The translations under genes and the position numbers were made by a program. This document shows, piece by piece, positions 8,588 through 16,920 of a DNA stretch of 64,000 nucleotides (position 1 is its first letter; the number at the start of each line of letters is the position of its first letter). Under the pieces are notes generated by a model, which saw only the letters and a list, made by a program, of their open reading frames with translations, was not told where the DNA came from and did no database searches. The stretch is from Actinomycetospora succinea (GTDB lineage Bacteria; Actinomycetota; Actinomycetes; Mycobacteriales; Pseudonocardiaceae): the NCBI RefSeq assembly GCF_004363095.1, contig NZ_SNYO01000007.1:124001-188000 (forward strand), read 5' to 3'.

Positions 8588-8852
8588 GGTCGTCTCCCGT
8601 CGTCGAGTGGTGTCCTCGGTCGACGGGGGCCTACCCGATCATCAGGACGCCGCACACGCGCCGCCTCCTGAGACGGTCGCTACCCCGTTCGGAGGACACG
8701 AAGCCCCCGTCCGGGCATCTGGGTCAACCGCTCGTCGTGCCCGGACCGGACGGTCGTCGGACGGGCGTCCAGGGGTTCTCAGCTCCGGGCGTGCGCGCGC
8801 GGAGGCCCCCTAGCGTCGCGCCGTCGATCCACAACGTCTGGGAGGTATCGGC

Positions 8853-11198
8853 GTGGCGACCGACGTCGCGGAGAGTGCGGGACCGGCGGGCACCGTCGCG
8901 GAGCCCCGGGTCACCACCGAGCTGGCCGTCACCGGGATGACCTGCGGGACGTGCGCGGCCCGCATCCAGCGCAAGCTCGGGCGTCTGCCCGGGGTCGAGG
9001 CGAGCGTCAACTACGCCAGCGGCCGCGCCCGGGTCACCCACCCCCCGGAACAGGACCCGGCGGAGCTCGTCACGGCGGTGACCGGCCTCGGGTTCGGCGC
9101 CGAGCCGGTGACGCCGCGGATCCCCGCCCCGCGGACGGCTCCGGAACAGCCCGGCCACGAGGCAGCGACACCGGCCCCCGCCGAGGACGCGGCCGACCCC
9201 GAGCTCGCCGAGCTGCGCCACCGCGCGCTCGTCTGCCTCGCGCTGACGATCCCGGTGATCGCGGTCGCCATGAACCCCGACTGGCAGTTCCGGTACTGGC
9301 AGTGGTTCTCGCTCGTGCTCACCGCGCCGGTCGTGATCTGGGGCGGGTACCGGTTCCACAAGGCGGCGGTGCGCCATCTGCGCCACTTCTCGGCGACGAT
9401 GGACACGCTGGTCTCGGTCGGCACGCTGGCCGCGTTCGGCTGGTCGCTGTGGGCGCTGTTCCAGGGCGGCGCCGGCCTCGGCGGCATGCGCCACGCCCTC
9501 TACCTGCTGCCCCGGCCCGACCAGTTCGACGGCTCCCGCACGATCTACCTCGAGGCGGCCGCCGCGATCACGACCGCGGCCCTGCTCGGGCGGTGGATCG
9601 AGCGCCGCGGGCGCCGGCGCGCGCTGGGCGTGTCGGCGGCCCTCATGGCGCCCCCGGCCGCGGAGGCCCGGGTCGTCGTCGGCGACCGCGAGCTGCCGGT
9701 CCCGGTCGGCGGCGTGCAGCCCGGCGACCGCATCGCCGTGGCGCCCGGTGAGCCGTTCCCGCTCGACGGCCGGATCGTCGAGGGACGCTCCACCGTCGAC
9801 GCCGGCGCGATGACCGGCGAGTCCGCCCCCGTGGACGTCGAGCCCGGCACCGAGGTCCTCGCCGGGACCCGCAACGAGACCGCCCGCGTCGTCGTCGAGA
9901 CCACCCGCGCCTCCGGGGACACCCAGTGGGCCCGCATGGCCCGGCGGGTCGAGGAGGCGCAGGCAGGCAAGACCGCGATCCAGCGCCTCGCCGACCGCAT
10001 CTCGGCGTGGTTCGTGCCGGTCGTGATCATCGTGGCCGTCAACACCCTGCTGTTCTGGGGCATCTCCGGCGCCGGCTGGGGCTTCGCGATCGCCGCCGGC
10101 ATGGCCGTGCTCGTCGTCGCCTGCCCCTGCGCGCTCGGCCTCGCCACGCCGACCGCGCTCGCGGTCGCGACGGGCCGCGGCGCCCAGCTCGGCATCCTGC
10201 TGCGCGGGCCCGAGGTGCTCGAGTCGAGCCGCCGCGTCGACACGATCGTCCTCGACAAGACCGGCACCGTGACCACCGGGCGCATGACGCTGCGCGCCGT
10301 GCACACCACGCCGGACACCGGGCGCGACGAGGTGCTCGCGCGGATCGGCGCCCTGGAGGCGAAGCTCGAGCACCCCGTCGCCCGGGCGATCGCCGCCGCG
10401 GCGCGCGAGGAGCTCCCGGACCGCGTTTGCGAGGCCACCGACGTCCGCGCGCTGGACGGGCTCGGCGTCGAGGGCACCGTCGACGGCGTCGGCGTGCTCG
10501 CCGGGCGCCGGCGGCTGTTCGACGACCGGGGCGTCGCCGTTCCCACCGAGCTGGCGCACGCGCTCGACCAGGCCGCCGCGCACGGCGCCACGACCGTGCT
10601 CGCGGCCTGGGACGACGGGTCCGGCGTGCTGCGGACCCGCGCGGTGCTCGAGGTGGCCGACGGGGTCCGCGAGGGCTCCGCCGAGGCCGTCGCCGAGATG
10701 AAGCACCGCGGGCTGCGTCCTGTGCTGCTGACCGGCGACAACCCGGCGGCCGCGCGGGCCGTCGCCGCCGAGGTGGGCATCGCGGCGGAGGACGTCGTCG
10801 CCGAGGTGCTGCCGATCGAGAAGGCCGACGAGGTCCGCAAGCTCCAGGAGCAGGGCGCGGTCGTCGCGATGGTCGGCGACGGCGTCAACGACGCGGCTGC
10901 GCTCGCCCAGGCCGACCTCGGTGTCGCCATGGGCACCGGGACGGCGATGGCCATCGAGGCCGGCGACGTCACGCTCGTGCGCGACGACCTGCGCGCGGTT
11001 CCCGACGCGCTGCGCCTGGCCCGCCGCACGCTCGGCACGATCCGCGGCAACCTGTTCTGGGCGTTCGCCTACAACGTCGCCGCGCTCCCGCTGGCCGTCG
11101 CCGGGCTGCTCAACCCGATGATCGCGGGCGTGACGATGGCGCTGTCCAGCGTCTTCGTCGTCGGCAACAGCCTGCGCCTGCGGCGCTTCAGGCCCTGA
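8853..11198 (+). CDS. Copper-translocating P1B-type ATPase
   Basis: The 781-residue membrane pump exports Cu(I) using ATP. In order: one N-terminal metal-binding domain with GMTCGTC (Cys31, Cys34), paired transmembrane helices, the actuator loop with TGES, the membrane metal site CPC (Cys424-Pro-Cys426), the phosphorylated Asp468 in DKTGT, the EHPVA nucleotide-binding loop and GDGVNDAAAL in the hinge. CPC with GMTCxxC supports copper rather than zinc. The GTG start is 8 bp after GGAGG. No CsoR-like repressor or CopZ chaperone lies next to it, so control must come from elsewhere. Confidence 0.94.
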   Translation: MATDVAESAGPAGTVAEPRVTTELAVTGMTCGTCAARIQRKLGRLPGVEASVNYASGRARVTHPPEQDPAELVTAVTGLGFGAEPVTPRIPAPRTAPEQPGHEAATPAPAEDAADPELAELRHRALVCLALTIPVIAVAMNPDWQFRYWQWFSLVLTAPVVIWGGYRFHKAAVRHLRHFSATMDTLVSVGTLAAFGWSLWALFQGGAGLGGMRHALYLLPRPDQFDGSRTIYLEAAAAITTAALLGRWIERRGRRRALGVSAALMAPPAAEARVVVGDRELPVPVGGVQPGDRIAVAPGEPFPLDGRIVEGRSTVDAGAMTGESAPVDVEPGTEVLAGTRNETARVVVETTRASGDTQWARMARRVEEAQAGKTAIQRLADRISAWFVPVVIIVAVNTLLFWGISGAGWGFAIAAGMAVLVVACPCALGLATPTALAVATGRGAQLGILLRGPEVLESSRRVDTIVLDKTGTVTTGRMTLRAVHTTPDTGRDEVLARIGALEAKLEHPVARAIAAAAREELPDRVCEATDVRALDGLGVEGTVDGVGVLAGRRRLFDDRGVAVPTELAHALDQAAAHGATTVLAAWDDGSGVLRTRAVLEVADGVREGSAEAVAEMKHRGLRPVLLTGDNPAAARAVAAEVGIAAEDVVAEVLPIEKADEVRKLQEQGAVVAMVGDGVNDAAALAQADLGVAMGTGTAMAIEAGDVTLVRDDLRAVPDALRLARRTLGTIRGNLFWAFAYNVAALPLAVAGLLNPMIAGVTMALSSVFVVGNSLRLRRFRP

Positions 11199-11248
11199 GC
11201 GTTCCCGGTGGCGTTTCCCGGCGCGCGGGATCGGCAAGGCCCCGGGAC

Positions 11249-11719
11249 GTGTCGGAGGACCCTGAGGAACTGGCGAAGTCGGTATCGGAGGTCGCCTCGC
11301 GCGACGGACGCCGGCTGGCGATCGTCGAGTCGTTGACCGGTGGGCTCGTGTGCAGTGACCTGGCCGCGTCGCCGGGATCGAGCGAGTGGTTCCGGGGTGG
11401 CGTCGTCGCCTACGACCGCACGACCAAGCACGGCGCCCTCGGGGTGCCGGACGGCCCGGTCGTGTCGGAGCCCGCGGTGCGCACGATGGCCGAGAAGGCC
11501 GCGGAGCTGCTGGGCGCCGACCTGACCCTCGCGGTCAGCGGTGCCGGCGGCCCCGAGCCGCAGGACGACCAGCCGCCGGGCACCGTCTGGTTCGCCGTCA
11601 CCGACCGGGGCCAGACCGAGGCGTGGATGGAGCAGACCGACTCCGGCGACCCGCAGGACGTTCTGCGCCACACGCGCGTCCGGTCGCTGCAGGCGCTGCT
11701 GAACCACCTGGGCGCATAG
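11249..11719 (+). CDS. CinA C-terminal-type nicotinamide-nucleotide amidase
   Basis: The 156-residue protein is a stand-alone CinA C-terminal (PncC-type) domain that deamidates nicotinamide mononucleotide in pyridine nucleotide salvage. The signature VESLTGGLVCSDLAASPGSS (about 29-48) carries the nucleophilic Ser, followed by FRGGVVAY and AVSGAGGPE loops. Length fits the short family form without the N-terminal molybdopterin-like domain. The GTG at 11249 is the last good start before the conserved core. It follows the copper ATPase by 50 bp and precedes the HAD gene by 6 bp. Confidence 0.85.
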   Translation: MSEDPEELAKSVSEVASRDGRRLAIVESLTGGLVCSDLAASPGSSEWFRGGVVAYDRTTKHGALGVPDGPVVSEPAVRTMAEKAAELLGADLTLAVSGAGGPEPQDDQPPGTVWFAVTDRGQTEAWMEQTDSGDPQDVLRHTRVRSLQALLNHLGA

Positions 11720-11725
11720 CGGACC

Positions 11726-12406
11726 ATGGACGGCGTGGTGGACCACGTCGTCTGGGACTGGAACGGCACGTTGCTCGCCGACGTGCACGCCGTCGTCGAC
11801 GCCTCCGCGGCCGGGCTGGCGGCGGTCGGCGTCCCCGGGGGCCTCGACCTCGCGCGCTACCGCTCGACGTTCCGGCGGCCGCTGCGCGACTTCTACACCG
11901 CGCTGGTCGGCCGCGAGGTCGGCGACGAGGAGTGGGCGCGGATGAACGCCGTGTTCGGCGAGCACTACCGGGGCCTCGAGCCCGGCCTGGCGCTCGCCGA
12001 CGGTGCGCTCGACGCCCTCGAGCGCTTCGCGGGCGCCGGGCTCGGCCAGTCGGTGGTGAGCATGCTCGGGCACGACGAGCTGCACGCGACGCTGGGCCGG
12101 CGCGGGCTGCACGACTGGTTCGTGCGGGTCGACGGCGACCACCACCGCGACGGCCGCGGCAAGGAGGCCGCACTGGCCGCGCACCTCGACGTCCTCGGGC
12201 TCGACCCCGCGCGGGTGGTGCTGGTCGGCGACACCCTCGACGACGCCGCCGCGACGGCCGCGGTCGGCAGCACCTGCGTCCTGGTGGCCGAGCACTCCAC
12301 CCACCACGCGGAGGACCTGGGTGCCGTCGCCCCGGCGGTACCGACGCTGCCCGAGGCGGTGGAGCACGTGCTCGCGTTGCGCCGCTCCGCGCCCTCGTCG
12401 TCGTAA
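11726..12406 (+). CDS. HAD-superfamily hydrolase
   Basis: The 226-residue protein has the HAD Rossmann core and an alpha-helical cap, as in phosphoglycolate-phosphatase-like enzymes. Motif I is VVWDWNGTLL near residues 8-17: the nucleophilic first Asp is present but the second acid is Asn, a variant seen in several actinobacterial HAD enzymes. Motif II is a Ser in SVVSML. Motif III Lys is in GKEAAL. Motif IV is VLVGDTLDDAAA. The substrate cannot be predicted. It is tightly packed in the plus-strand run. Confidence 0.85.
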   Translation: MDGVVDHVVWDWNGTLLADVHAVVDASAAGLAAVGVPGGLDLARYRSTFRRPLRDFYTALVGREVGDEEWARMNAVFGEHYRGLEPGLALADGALDALERFAGAGLGQSVVSMLGHDELHATLGRRGLHDWFVRVDGDHHRDGRGKEAALAAHLDVLGLDPARVVLVGDTLDDAAATAAVGSTCVLVAEHSTHHAEDLGAVAPAVPTLPEAVEHVLALRRSAPSSS

Positions 12407-12416
12407 CCTTCTCCTC

Positions 12417-13325
12417 GTGGCCGTGCCGTCCGAACCGTCCTCGATGCCCGCCTACGACCGCGTCGTGCTCGTCTACAACCCCCAGAGCAGCGGCGACGGC
12501 GAGCAGCGCGCCGAGCAGGCGCGGGCGACGCTCGCCGAGCAGGCGCCCCAGATGGCGGTGGCGCTCAAGGCGACGGAGTACGCCGGGCACGCCCGCGTCA
12601 TCGCCGAGGAGGAGGCGCGCGCCGGGCGGGTGCTCGTCGTCTCGGTCAGCGGCGACGGCGGCTACAACGAGGTCGTGCAGGGTGTCATGGCCGCGGGCGA
12701 CGGCACGCGCTCCGGGGCCGTCGCGGCGGTGCTGCCCGCCGGCAACGCCAACGACCACCGGCGCGCCACCCGCGAGCGCCCGCTGGTCGACGCCATCGCC
12801 GCGTCGCACGTGACCCGTCTCGACCTGCTGCGCGTGGAGATCGCCGGCGAGGGCGGGCCGCGCTGGGCGCACTCCTACCTCGGGCTCGGCATCACGCCGA
12901 CCGTGGCGCTCGAACTGGAGCGCGGCGGCAAGGGCTCGATCCGCGAGATCGTCACCACGGTCCGGGCGTTCTCCGCGTTCCACCCGTTCGAGGTGGACGT
13001 CGAGGGGGAGGGCCGGAAGCGCTTCGACAGCCTCGTGCTCGCCAACACCACCGAGATGGCGAAGTACGTGACGCTCTCCGACGGCGACCCGGCCGACGGG
13101 CTGTTCGAGGTCGTCACGCTGCCGCACCGCTCGAAGCTGCGGCTCCTCGCCTACGCCGTGCGCGCCGCCGTGAAGGGCCTCGGGCCGCAGCCGCGCACCG
13201 CCCGCTTCGCGTTCACCACGCTCTCCCCGATCCCGGTGCAGCTCGACGGCGAGGTGCTCGACCTGCCCGCCGACCGCGCGGTCACCGTGCGGATCGCCCC
13301 GCAGGCGCTGGCGACGGTGGTGTGA
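12417..13325 (+). CDS. Diacylglycerol-kinase-family lipid/sphingosine kinase
   Basis: The 302-residue protein matches the DAGK catalytic fold. The nucleotide loop VYNPQSSG is near residues 18-25, the conserved VSGDGGYNEVVQGV near 76-89 stands in for GGDGTxNEV, PAGNANDHRR is near 103-112, and a late C-terminal IPVQLDGEVLDLPA segment closes the beta domain. Members phosphorylate lipids such as diacylglycerol or a glycolipid precursor at the inner membrane. Starts at GTG 12417 or ATG 12444 are both possible. The gene probably lacks a leader; its stop overlaps the next GTG by 4 bp. Confidence 0.83.
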   Translation: MAVPSEPSSMPAYDRVVLVYNPQSSGDGEQRAEQARATLAEQAPQMAVALKATEYAGHARVIAEEEARAGRVLVVSVSGDGGYNEVVQGVMAAGDGTRSGAVAAVLPAGNANDHRRATRERPLVDAIAASHVTRLDLLRVEIAGEGGPRWAHSYLGLGITPTVALELERGGKGSIREIVTTVRAFSAFHPFEVDVEGEGRKRFDSLVLANTTEMAKYVTLSDGDPADGLFEVVTLPHRSKLRLLAYAVRAAVKGLGPQPRTARFAFTTLSPIPVQLDGEVLDLPADRAVTVRIAPQALATVV

Positions 13326-13645
13326 GCGGGCCGCTGGACGAGGCCCGCGGCGACGCCGAGGCCCGGGTCGCGTCGCTGGAGGCGCAGCTGGCGAACATCG
13401 TCGAGACGGCGTCGGCGAGCTCGGGCGACGACGAGCACGACCCCGAGGGCCAGACGATCGCCTACGACCGCGCCCAGGTCGCGGCGCTACTCGCGGCCGC
13501 CCGCCACGACGTCGCCGAGATCGACGCCGCGCGGGCGCGCGTGGACGCCGGGACGTACGGGGTGTGCGAGCGCTGCGGCCGCCCGATCGCCGCCGAGCGC
13601 CTCGAGGCCCGCCCGGCCGCGCGCACCTGTGTCACGTGCGCCTGA
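13322..13645 (+). CDS. DksA/TraR-type C4 zinc-finger protein
   Basis: The 107-residue protein has an N-terminal helical region (about 1-70) and a C-terminal CxxC-x17-CxxC zinc finger (YGVCERCGRPI ... ARTCVTCA). DksA/TraR proteins enter the RNA polymerase secondary channel; actinobacterial relatives are mostly uncharacterised. It is translationally coupled to the lipid kinase gene by a GTGA overlap. A 44-bp palindromic hairpin follows 7 bp after its stop. Confidence 0.87.
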   Translation: MSGPLDEARGDAEARVASLEAQLANIVETASASSGDDEHDPEGQTIAYDRAQVAALLAAARHDVAEIDAARARVDAGTYGVCERCGRPIAAERLEARPAARTCVTCA

Positions 13646-13652
13646 ACGGAGT

Positions 13653-13696
13653 ATGTGAGCGAACTTTGGTGCCATAGCCCCGAAGTTCGCTCACAT
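13653..13696. repeat. 44-bp palindromic hairpin, copy 1
   Basis: The arms are ATGTGAGCGAACTT and AAGTTCGCTCACAT (perfect 14 bp) around a 16-nt centre containing CCATAG. The element sits between two convergent genes, the DksA-type gene and the GIY-YIG-like gene. It belongs to the same family as 46785-46828 and 61323-61366: outer GTGAGC/GCTCAC is conserved while the inner stem differs with compensation. A bidirectional terminator is the likely role. Confidence 0.8.
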
Positions 13697-13698
13697 GG

Positions 13699-14229
13699 CT
13701 AGGGGCGGCGGAACGGGACGGACGGGTCGCGGACGGGGCGGGTGCCGCCGGCGGCGGTGAAGCGCTCGCGGGCGGCACGGGCCACGTCGCCGTCCTCACG
13801 CAGCCCCGGGTCCATCGCGTCGCGGACCGGGCCCAGCAGCACCTTGCGGTCCGGGTGCAGCACGCTCGTCAGACGCAGGTGGGCACGCATCCACGCGGTC
13901 AGCCGGTCCTCGTCGGCGCGGGTGAGGACGACGTCGGCGGCCCAGGTCGGGGCGAGGGCGAGCTCGTCGAGCAGCAGCCCGGCCAGCGCGCGGCGCAGCG
14001 GCGAGACCCCGGTGCGGTACAGGTCCTGGCGCGTCACGCGGTTGCGCAGCATCGTCGCGTCGCCGACGTCGAGCAGCACCCATCCCGCGTCGGTCGGGTG
14101 CGCCGGCCCGTCGACCGGCACCTCGGAGCCCCACCACGCCACCAGGCCCGCGTCGCGCCCGAGCGCGGCCACCGCCTTGTCGAGGGGGACGAGCGGCTCC
14201 GACAGGGCGGCGACGACGGCGGGAGTCAC
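13699..14229 (-). CDS. Divergent GIY-YIG-like protein
   Basis: The 176-residue protein resembles the GIY-YIG-related group in which GLxAWW, then a xxVG beta strand, LRxRV, SPLRRALAGLL and WMRAHL follow in order. Here they read GLVAWWGS (about 30-37), VLLDVGDATMLRNRV (about 53-67), SPLRRALAGLLLDE (about 76-89) and LTAWMRAHLRLT (about 111-122). The Tyr residues of both catalytic signatures are missing, so nuclease activity is doubtful. It is last in a four-gene coupled operon. Assignment is by pattern only. Confidence 0.45.
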   Translation of the reverse strand: MTPAVVAALSEPLVPLDKAVAALGRDAGLVAWWGSEVPVDGPAHPTDAGWVLLDVGDATMLRNRVTRQDLYRTGVSPLRRALAGLLLDELALAPTWAADVVLTRADEDRLTAWMRAHLRLTSVLHPDRKVLLGPVRDAMDPGLREDGDVARAARERFTAAGGTRPVRDPSVPFRRP

Positions 14230-15419
14230 GCCCGCAGTGTCCGCGCCGAGCCCGGCGGGCGCAGCGACCCCGCCAGCACGAACGCCGCCACCCCGGCGAG
14301 CGGCACGAGCGCGAGCCCGGCGCCCACGGACACGCCGTCGGCGACGGCCCCGATGATCGGCGGGAACGCGAGGAACCCGAGCCGCGCGAGCCACCCGACG
14401 ACCGCGATCCCGTCGCCGGGCCGCACGCCCCGCACCCGGCCGGCAGCGGCGAAGCCGAGCGGGAAGAGCGTCGCCACGCCGAGCCCGGTCAGCGCGTAGC
14501 CCACGACCGCCGCCACCGGGTGGGCGATCAGCAGCGCCCCGGCCATCGACACCGTCGCCAGCGCCGCGCCCGAGCGCGCCACGACGACGGCGCCGAAGCG
14601 GTCGACGGCCCGGTCGCCGGCGAGGCGCCCGAGCGTCATCGCCGCCTGGAACGCCACGAACGGCAGGCCGGCGACGAACGCGCCGCCGCCGAGGTCGTCG
14701 CGCACGTAGATCGCGCCCCACGACGCCGCCGAGTCCTCGATGCCGCCCGACGACACGAGCAGCGCGGAGAGCGCGAGCAGCGGCCCGGCGGCGACGAGGA
14801 CGGCGCGCCACGGGGCGTGCCCGGCGTCGCCGTCGGACCCGTGCTCCGCCTCCGGCTCCGGCCCGGGCAGGCACCAGCGCCACGCCAGCACCGAGACCAC
14901 GACGAGGACCGCCGCGACGACGCCGAGGTGCACGAGCAGCGGCACCCCGAACCCGGACGCCGCCGCGCCGAGCAGCCCCGCGCCGACCGCGGCCATGCTC
15001 CACACCGCGTGCAGCCCGTTGACGATCGAGCGCCCGTACCCGGTCTGCACGCGCAGCCCGTGGGCGTTCATGGCGGCGTCGGCCCAGGCGTCCGTGAGCC
15101 CCAGGAGGAACAGCGCGGCGGCCAGCGCGAGCCACGAGGGGGCGAGCGCCACGGTCGGCAGCAGGATCGCCCCGGCCAGCCCCACCCCGGCCCCCGCGTT
15201 CCCGCTGCCCACGCGGGCGATCAGCGGGCCGGCCAGCACCCCGAAGATCAGCGCGGCGGCGGGGAACGCCGCGATCGCCGTGCCGAGCTCGGCGTTCGAC
15301 AGCCCGAGCTCGTCGCGCAGGGTCGGGAACCGCGGGACGATGCTGTTGTAGGTCGCGCCGTTGACGACGAACATCCCGACGACCGCGACGCGGGCCCGCC
15401 GCAGCGCGGGTGGGGTCAC
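14226..15419 (-). CDS. MFS transporter
   Basis: The 397-residue protein has about 12 hydrophobic helices in two halves with a polar central loop (about 200-215, PEPEAEHGSDGD) and typical MFS loop residues such as GPLIARVGS and GRLAGDRAVDRFG after the second helix of each half. It resembles the FucP/YbjJ-like branch found in actinobacteria. The substrate is unknown. The GTG at 15419 was chosen because it makes a GTGA overlap with the upstream NERD gene, matching the pattern of the whole operon. Confidence 0.85.
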   Translation of the reverse strand: MTPPALRRARVAVVGMFVVNGATYNSIVPRFPTLRDELGLSNAELGTAIAAFPAAALIFGVLAGPLIARVGSGNAGAGVGLAGAILLPTVALAPSWLALAAALFLLGLTDAWADAAMNAHGLRVQTGYGRSIVNGLHAVWSMAAVGAGLLGAAASGFGVPLLVHLGVVAAVLVVVSVLAWRWCLPGPEPEAEHGSDGDAGHAPWRAVLVAAGPLLALSALLVSSGGIEDSAASWGAIYVRDDLGGGAFVAGLPFVAFQAAMTLGRLAGDRAVDRFGAVVVARSGAALATVSMAGALLIAHPVAAVVGYALTGLGVATLFPLGFAAAGRVRGVRPGDGIAVVGWLARLGFLAFPPIIGAVADGVSVGAGLALVPLAGVAAFVLAGSLRPPGSARTLRA

Positions 15420-16312
15420 GGGCGCCACGTCACCGAGCGGCGGGCGACCTCGTGGGTCTGGTCCACGGCCAGGTCCGACAGCGGCGTGCCGAACGCGGAC
15501 AGCAGGCGCGGCAGCGGTCCGAGCCGCGTGACGGCGACGCCGCGCGGGCGCCCGTGGCCGGACAGGATCGCGCCGACCACGGCGACGACGGGGTGCACGG
15601 CCGGCGGGTCCAGGGTCTCGGCGGCCCCGGCCGCGTGCGCCAGCGCGATCGACACCCGGTCGCCGACCTCGAGCCCGATCCGCCGCAGCCGGTCGAGGTC
15701 CACGCTCGACCCGCCGACCTCCAGGGAGTGGTCCTCGACGACGGCCCGCCCGCCGGGCACGTTGACGACCTCGATGACGAACAGCCCCGGCGGACCGATC
15801 ACGAGGTGGTCCAGGACGACGTCACCCTCGACGAACGCCATCGGGACGCTGTGCAGGATGCGCCAGCGCGCCCCGCGCCCGCGGCGCAGCGTCGGCGGGC
15901 GGGTGAGCTTGCTCAGGGTCTCGGCCACCGCGTGCTGCCCGTCGGCGCGCAGGCGGTAGGGCCGGTCGGCGTCCGGGCCCTGCTCGGCGCGGGCGCTCGC
16001 GGCCTCCTCGAGCAGCCCGTGCCCCGGCCGACGCAGGGCCAGGTCCTCGAAGCCGGAACCCCAGCCGCCCTCCGGGGGCTCGGCGCCCGCGCCGATCGCG
16101 GCGGGCTCGGCGGCCTCGGCCGGGCTCGACATCGGTGGCAGGTGGTTGTCCCACAGCCAGGCGTTGGCCTCCTGGGTGAACTGCTCCCGGAAGCCCGCGG
16201 GGACGTCGTGCGCGACCCGGGTGACCAGGTCGAGGTGCCCGAGCGGCAGGCCGTCGGACGAGGACACGTAGAGCCGGTCGGACCCGGGCCGCCGCTTGCG
16301 TCGTGCCGACAT
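15416..16312 (-). CDS. NERD-domain (nuclease-related) protein
   Basis: The 298-residue protein has a variable basic N-terminus and a C-terminal NERD-like domain (about 130-285). Key strands read HSVPMAFVEGDVVLDHLVIG and PPGLFVIEVVNVPG, parallel to the D...(E/D)xK core of restriction-endonuclease-like folds. The catalytic Lys position here reads as Asn (IEVVN), so nuclease activity may be lost. It couples by ATGA to the DUF2505 gene upstream and by GTGA to the MFS gene downstream. Confidence 0.6.
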   Translation of the reverse strand: MSARRKRRPGSDRLYVSSSDGLPLGHLDLVTRVAHDVPAGFREQFTQEANAWLWDNHLPPMSSPAEAAEPAAIGAGAEPPEGGWGSGFEDLALRRPGHGLLEEAASARAEQGPDADRPYRLRADGQHAVAETLSKLTRPPTLRRGRGARWRILHSVPMAFVEGDVVLDHLVIGPPGLFVIEVVNVPGGRAVVEDHSLEVGGSSVDLDRLRRIGLEVGDRVSIALAHAAGAAETLDPPAVHPVVAVVGAILSGHGRPRGVAVTRLGPLPRLLSAFGTPLSDLAVDQTHEVARRSVTWRP

Positions 16313-16836
16313 CAGCCCGCCCGCTCCTCGTCGTCGAGCCAGCGCGAGATGCGGTCGTGCTCGCGCCCGGTGAGCCCGCGGATGCCGGTGACGACCGCGC
16401 GCTCGATCCCGCCGCCCAGCAGCGGGACGGCGGCGGTGATGTCGAGGTCCACCGACAGGCGGCTGCCGGCGTCCTCGCCGACGACGCTCATGGTGCCGTC
16501 GGCGCTGATCGGCGTGCCGGGCACCGCCACCCGCGCCCGCCCCGCGCACCGCGCCGGCGTCAGCGTCCACTCCTCGGTGCGCTCGATGACGAGCACCCCG
16601 GACAGGAGCTGCTCGACCATCGCCGGGATCTGGCCGGGCGGGATGGGCTGGCGCAGCACGACGCGCACGCGCTCGGCCCCGTCGGGCGGCCCGGTGCGCT
16701 CGAAGGCGAGCACCTCGATCCGCCCGGACCCGTCGGCGTCGAGCTTGACGCGGTGGAACTCGGGGTCGGCGAGCGCGGCGGCGAAGGCGGGGACGCCGTA
16801 GGGGTAGGCGCGGCTCAACGCCAGCCGGGTGCTCAC
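16312..16836 (-). CDS. DUF2505 (START-like fold) protein
   Basis: The 174-residue protein fits the DUF2505 family of actinobacterial SRPBCC/START-like lipid-binding-fold proteins. It starts with SRAYPYGVPAFAAALADPEFH, has a central basic RQPIPPGQIPAMVEQLL region and ends with an amphipathic helix. Function in the family is unknown; a hydrophobic ligand is likely. It uses the GTG at 16836. It is the first gene of the operon DUF2505 > NERD > MFS > GIY-YIG-like, with a palindrome 17 bp upstream of its start. Confidence 0.75.
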   Translation of the reverse strand: MSTRLALSRAYPYGVPAFAAALADPEFHRVKLDADGSGRIEVLAFERTGPPDGAERVRVVLRQPIPPGQIPAMVEQLLSGVLVIERTEEWTLTPARCAGRARVAVPGTPISADGTMSVVGEDAGSRLSVDLDITAAVPLLGGGIERAVVTGIRGLTGREHDRISRWLDDEERAG

Positions 16837-16852
16837 GCGGACCGAGCGTAAT

Positions 16853-16869
16853 CGTCTCGGCGGGAGACG
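16853..16869. promoter_or_regulatory. GTCTC-N5-GAGAC palindrome upstream of DUF2505 operon
   Basis: CGTCTC and GAGACG are perfect arms around GGCGG, 17 bp before the DUF2505 start and 52 bp past the stop of the radical SAM gene. The 5-5-5 frame is the same as at 33314 and 36210. It could be an operator, or a weak terminator for the upstream operon. Confidence 0.35.
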
Positions 16870-16920
16870 CAGCGCTGACGACGGAGCACGCCGATAGGGG
16901 AGCTCGACCCATCGAGATCG

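Noticed and set aside
7075-8728. CTGGGTCAAC repeated at 7075-7084 and 8719-8728
   Set aside because: It is a direct 10-bp match only, with no symmetry and no common position relative to a gene start; chance is plausible.
13653-13696. Insertion sequence ends or attachment sites for the 44-bp hairpins
   Set aside because: No transposase or integrase gene is in the window, no target duplications are visible, and the inner stems vary with compensation, which fits terminators better.
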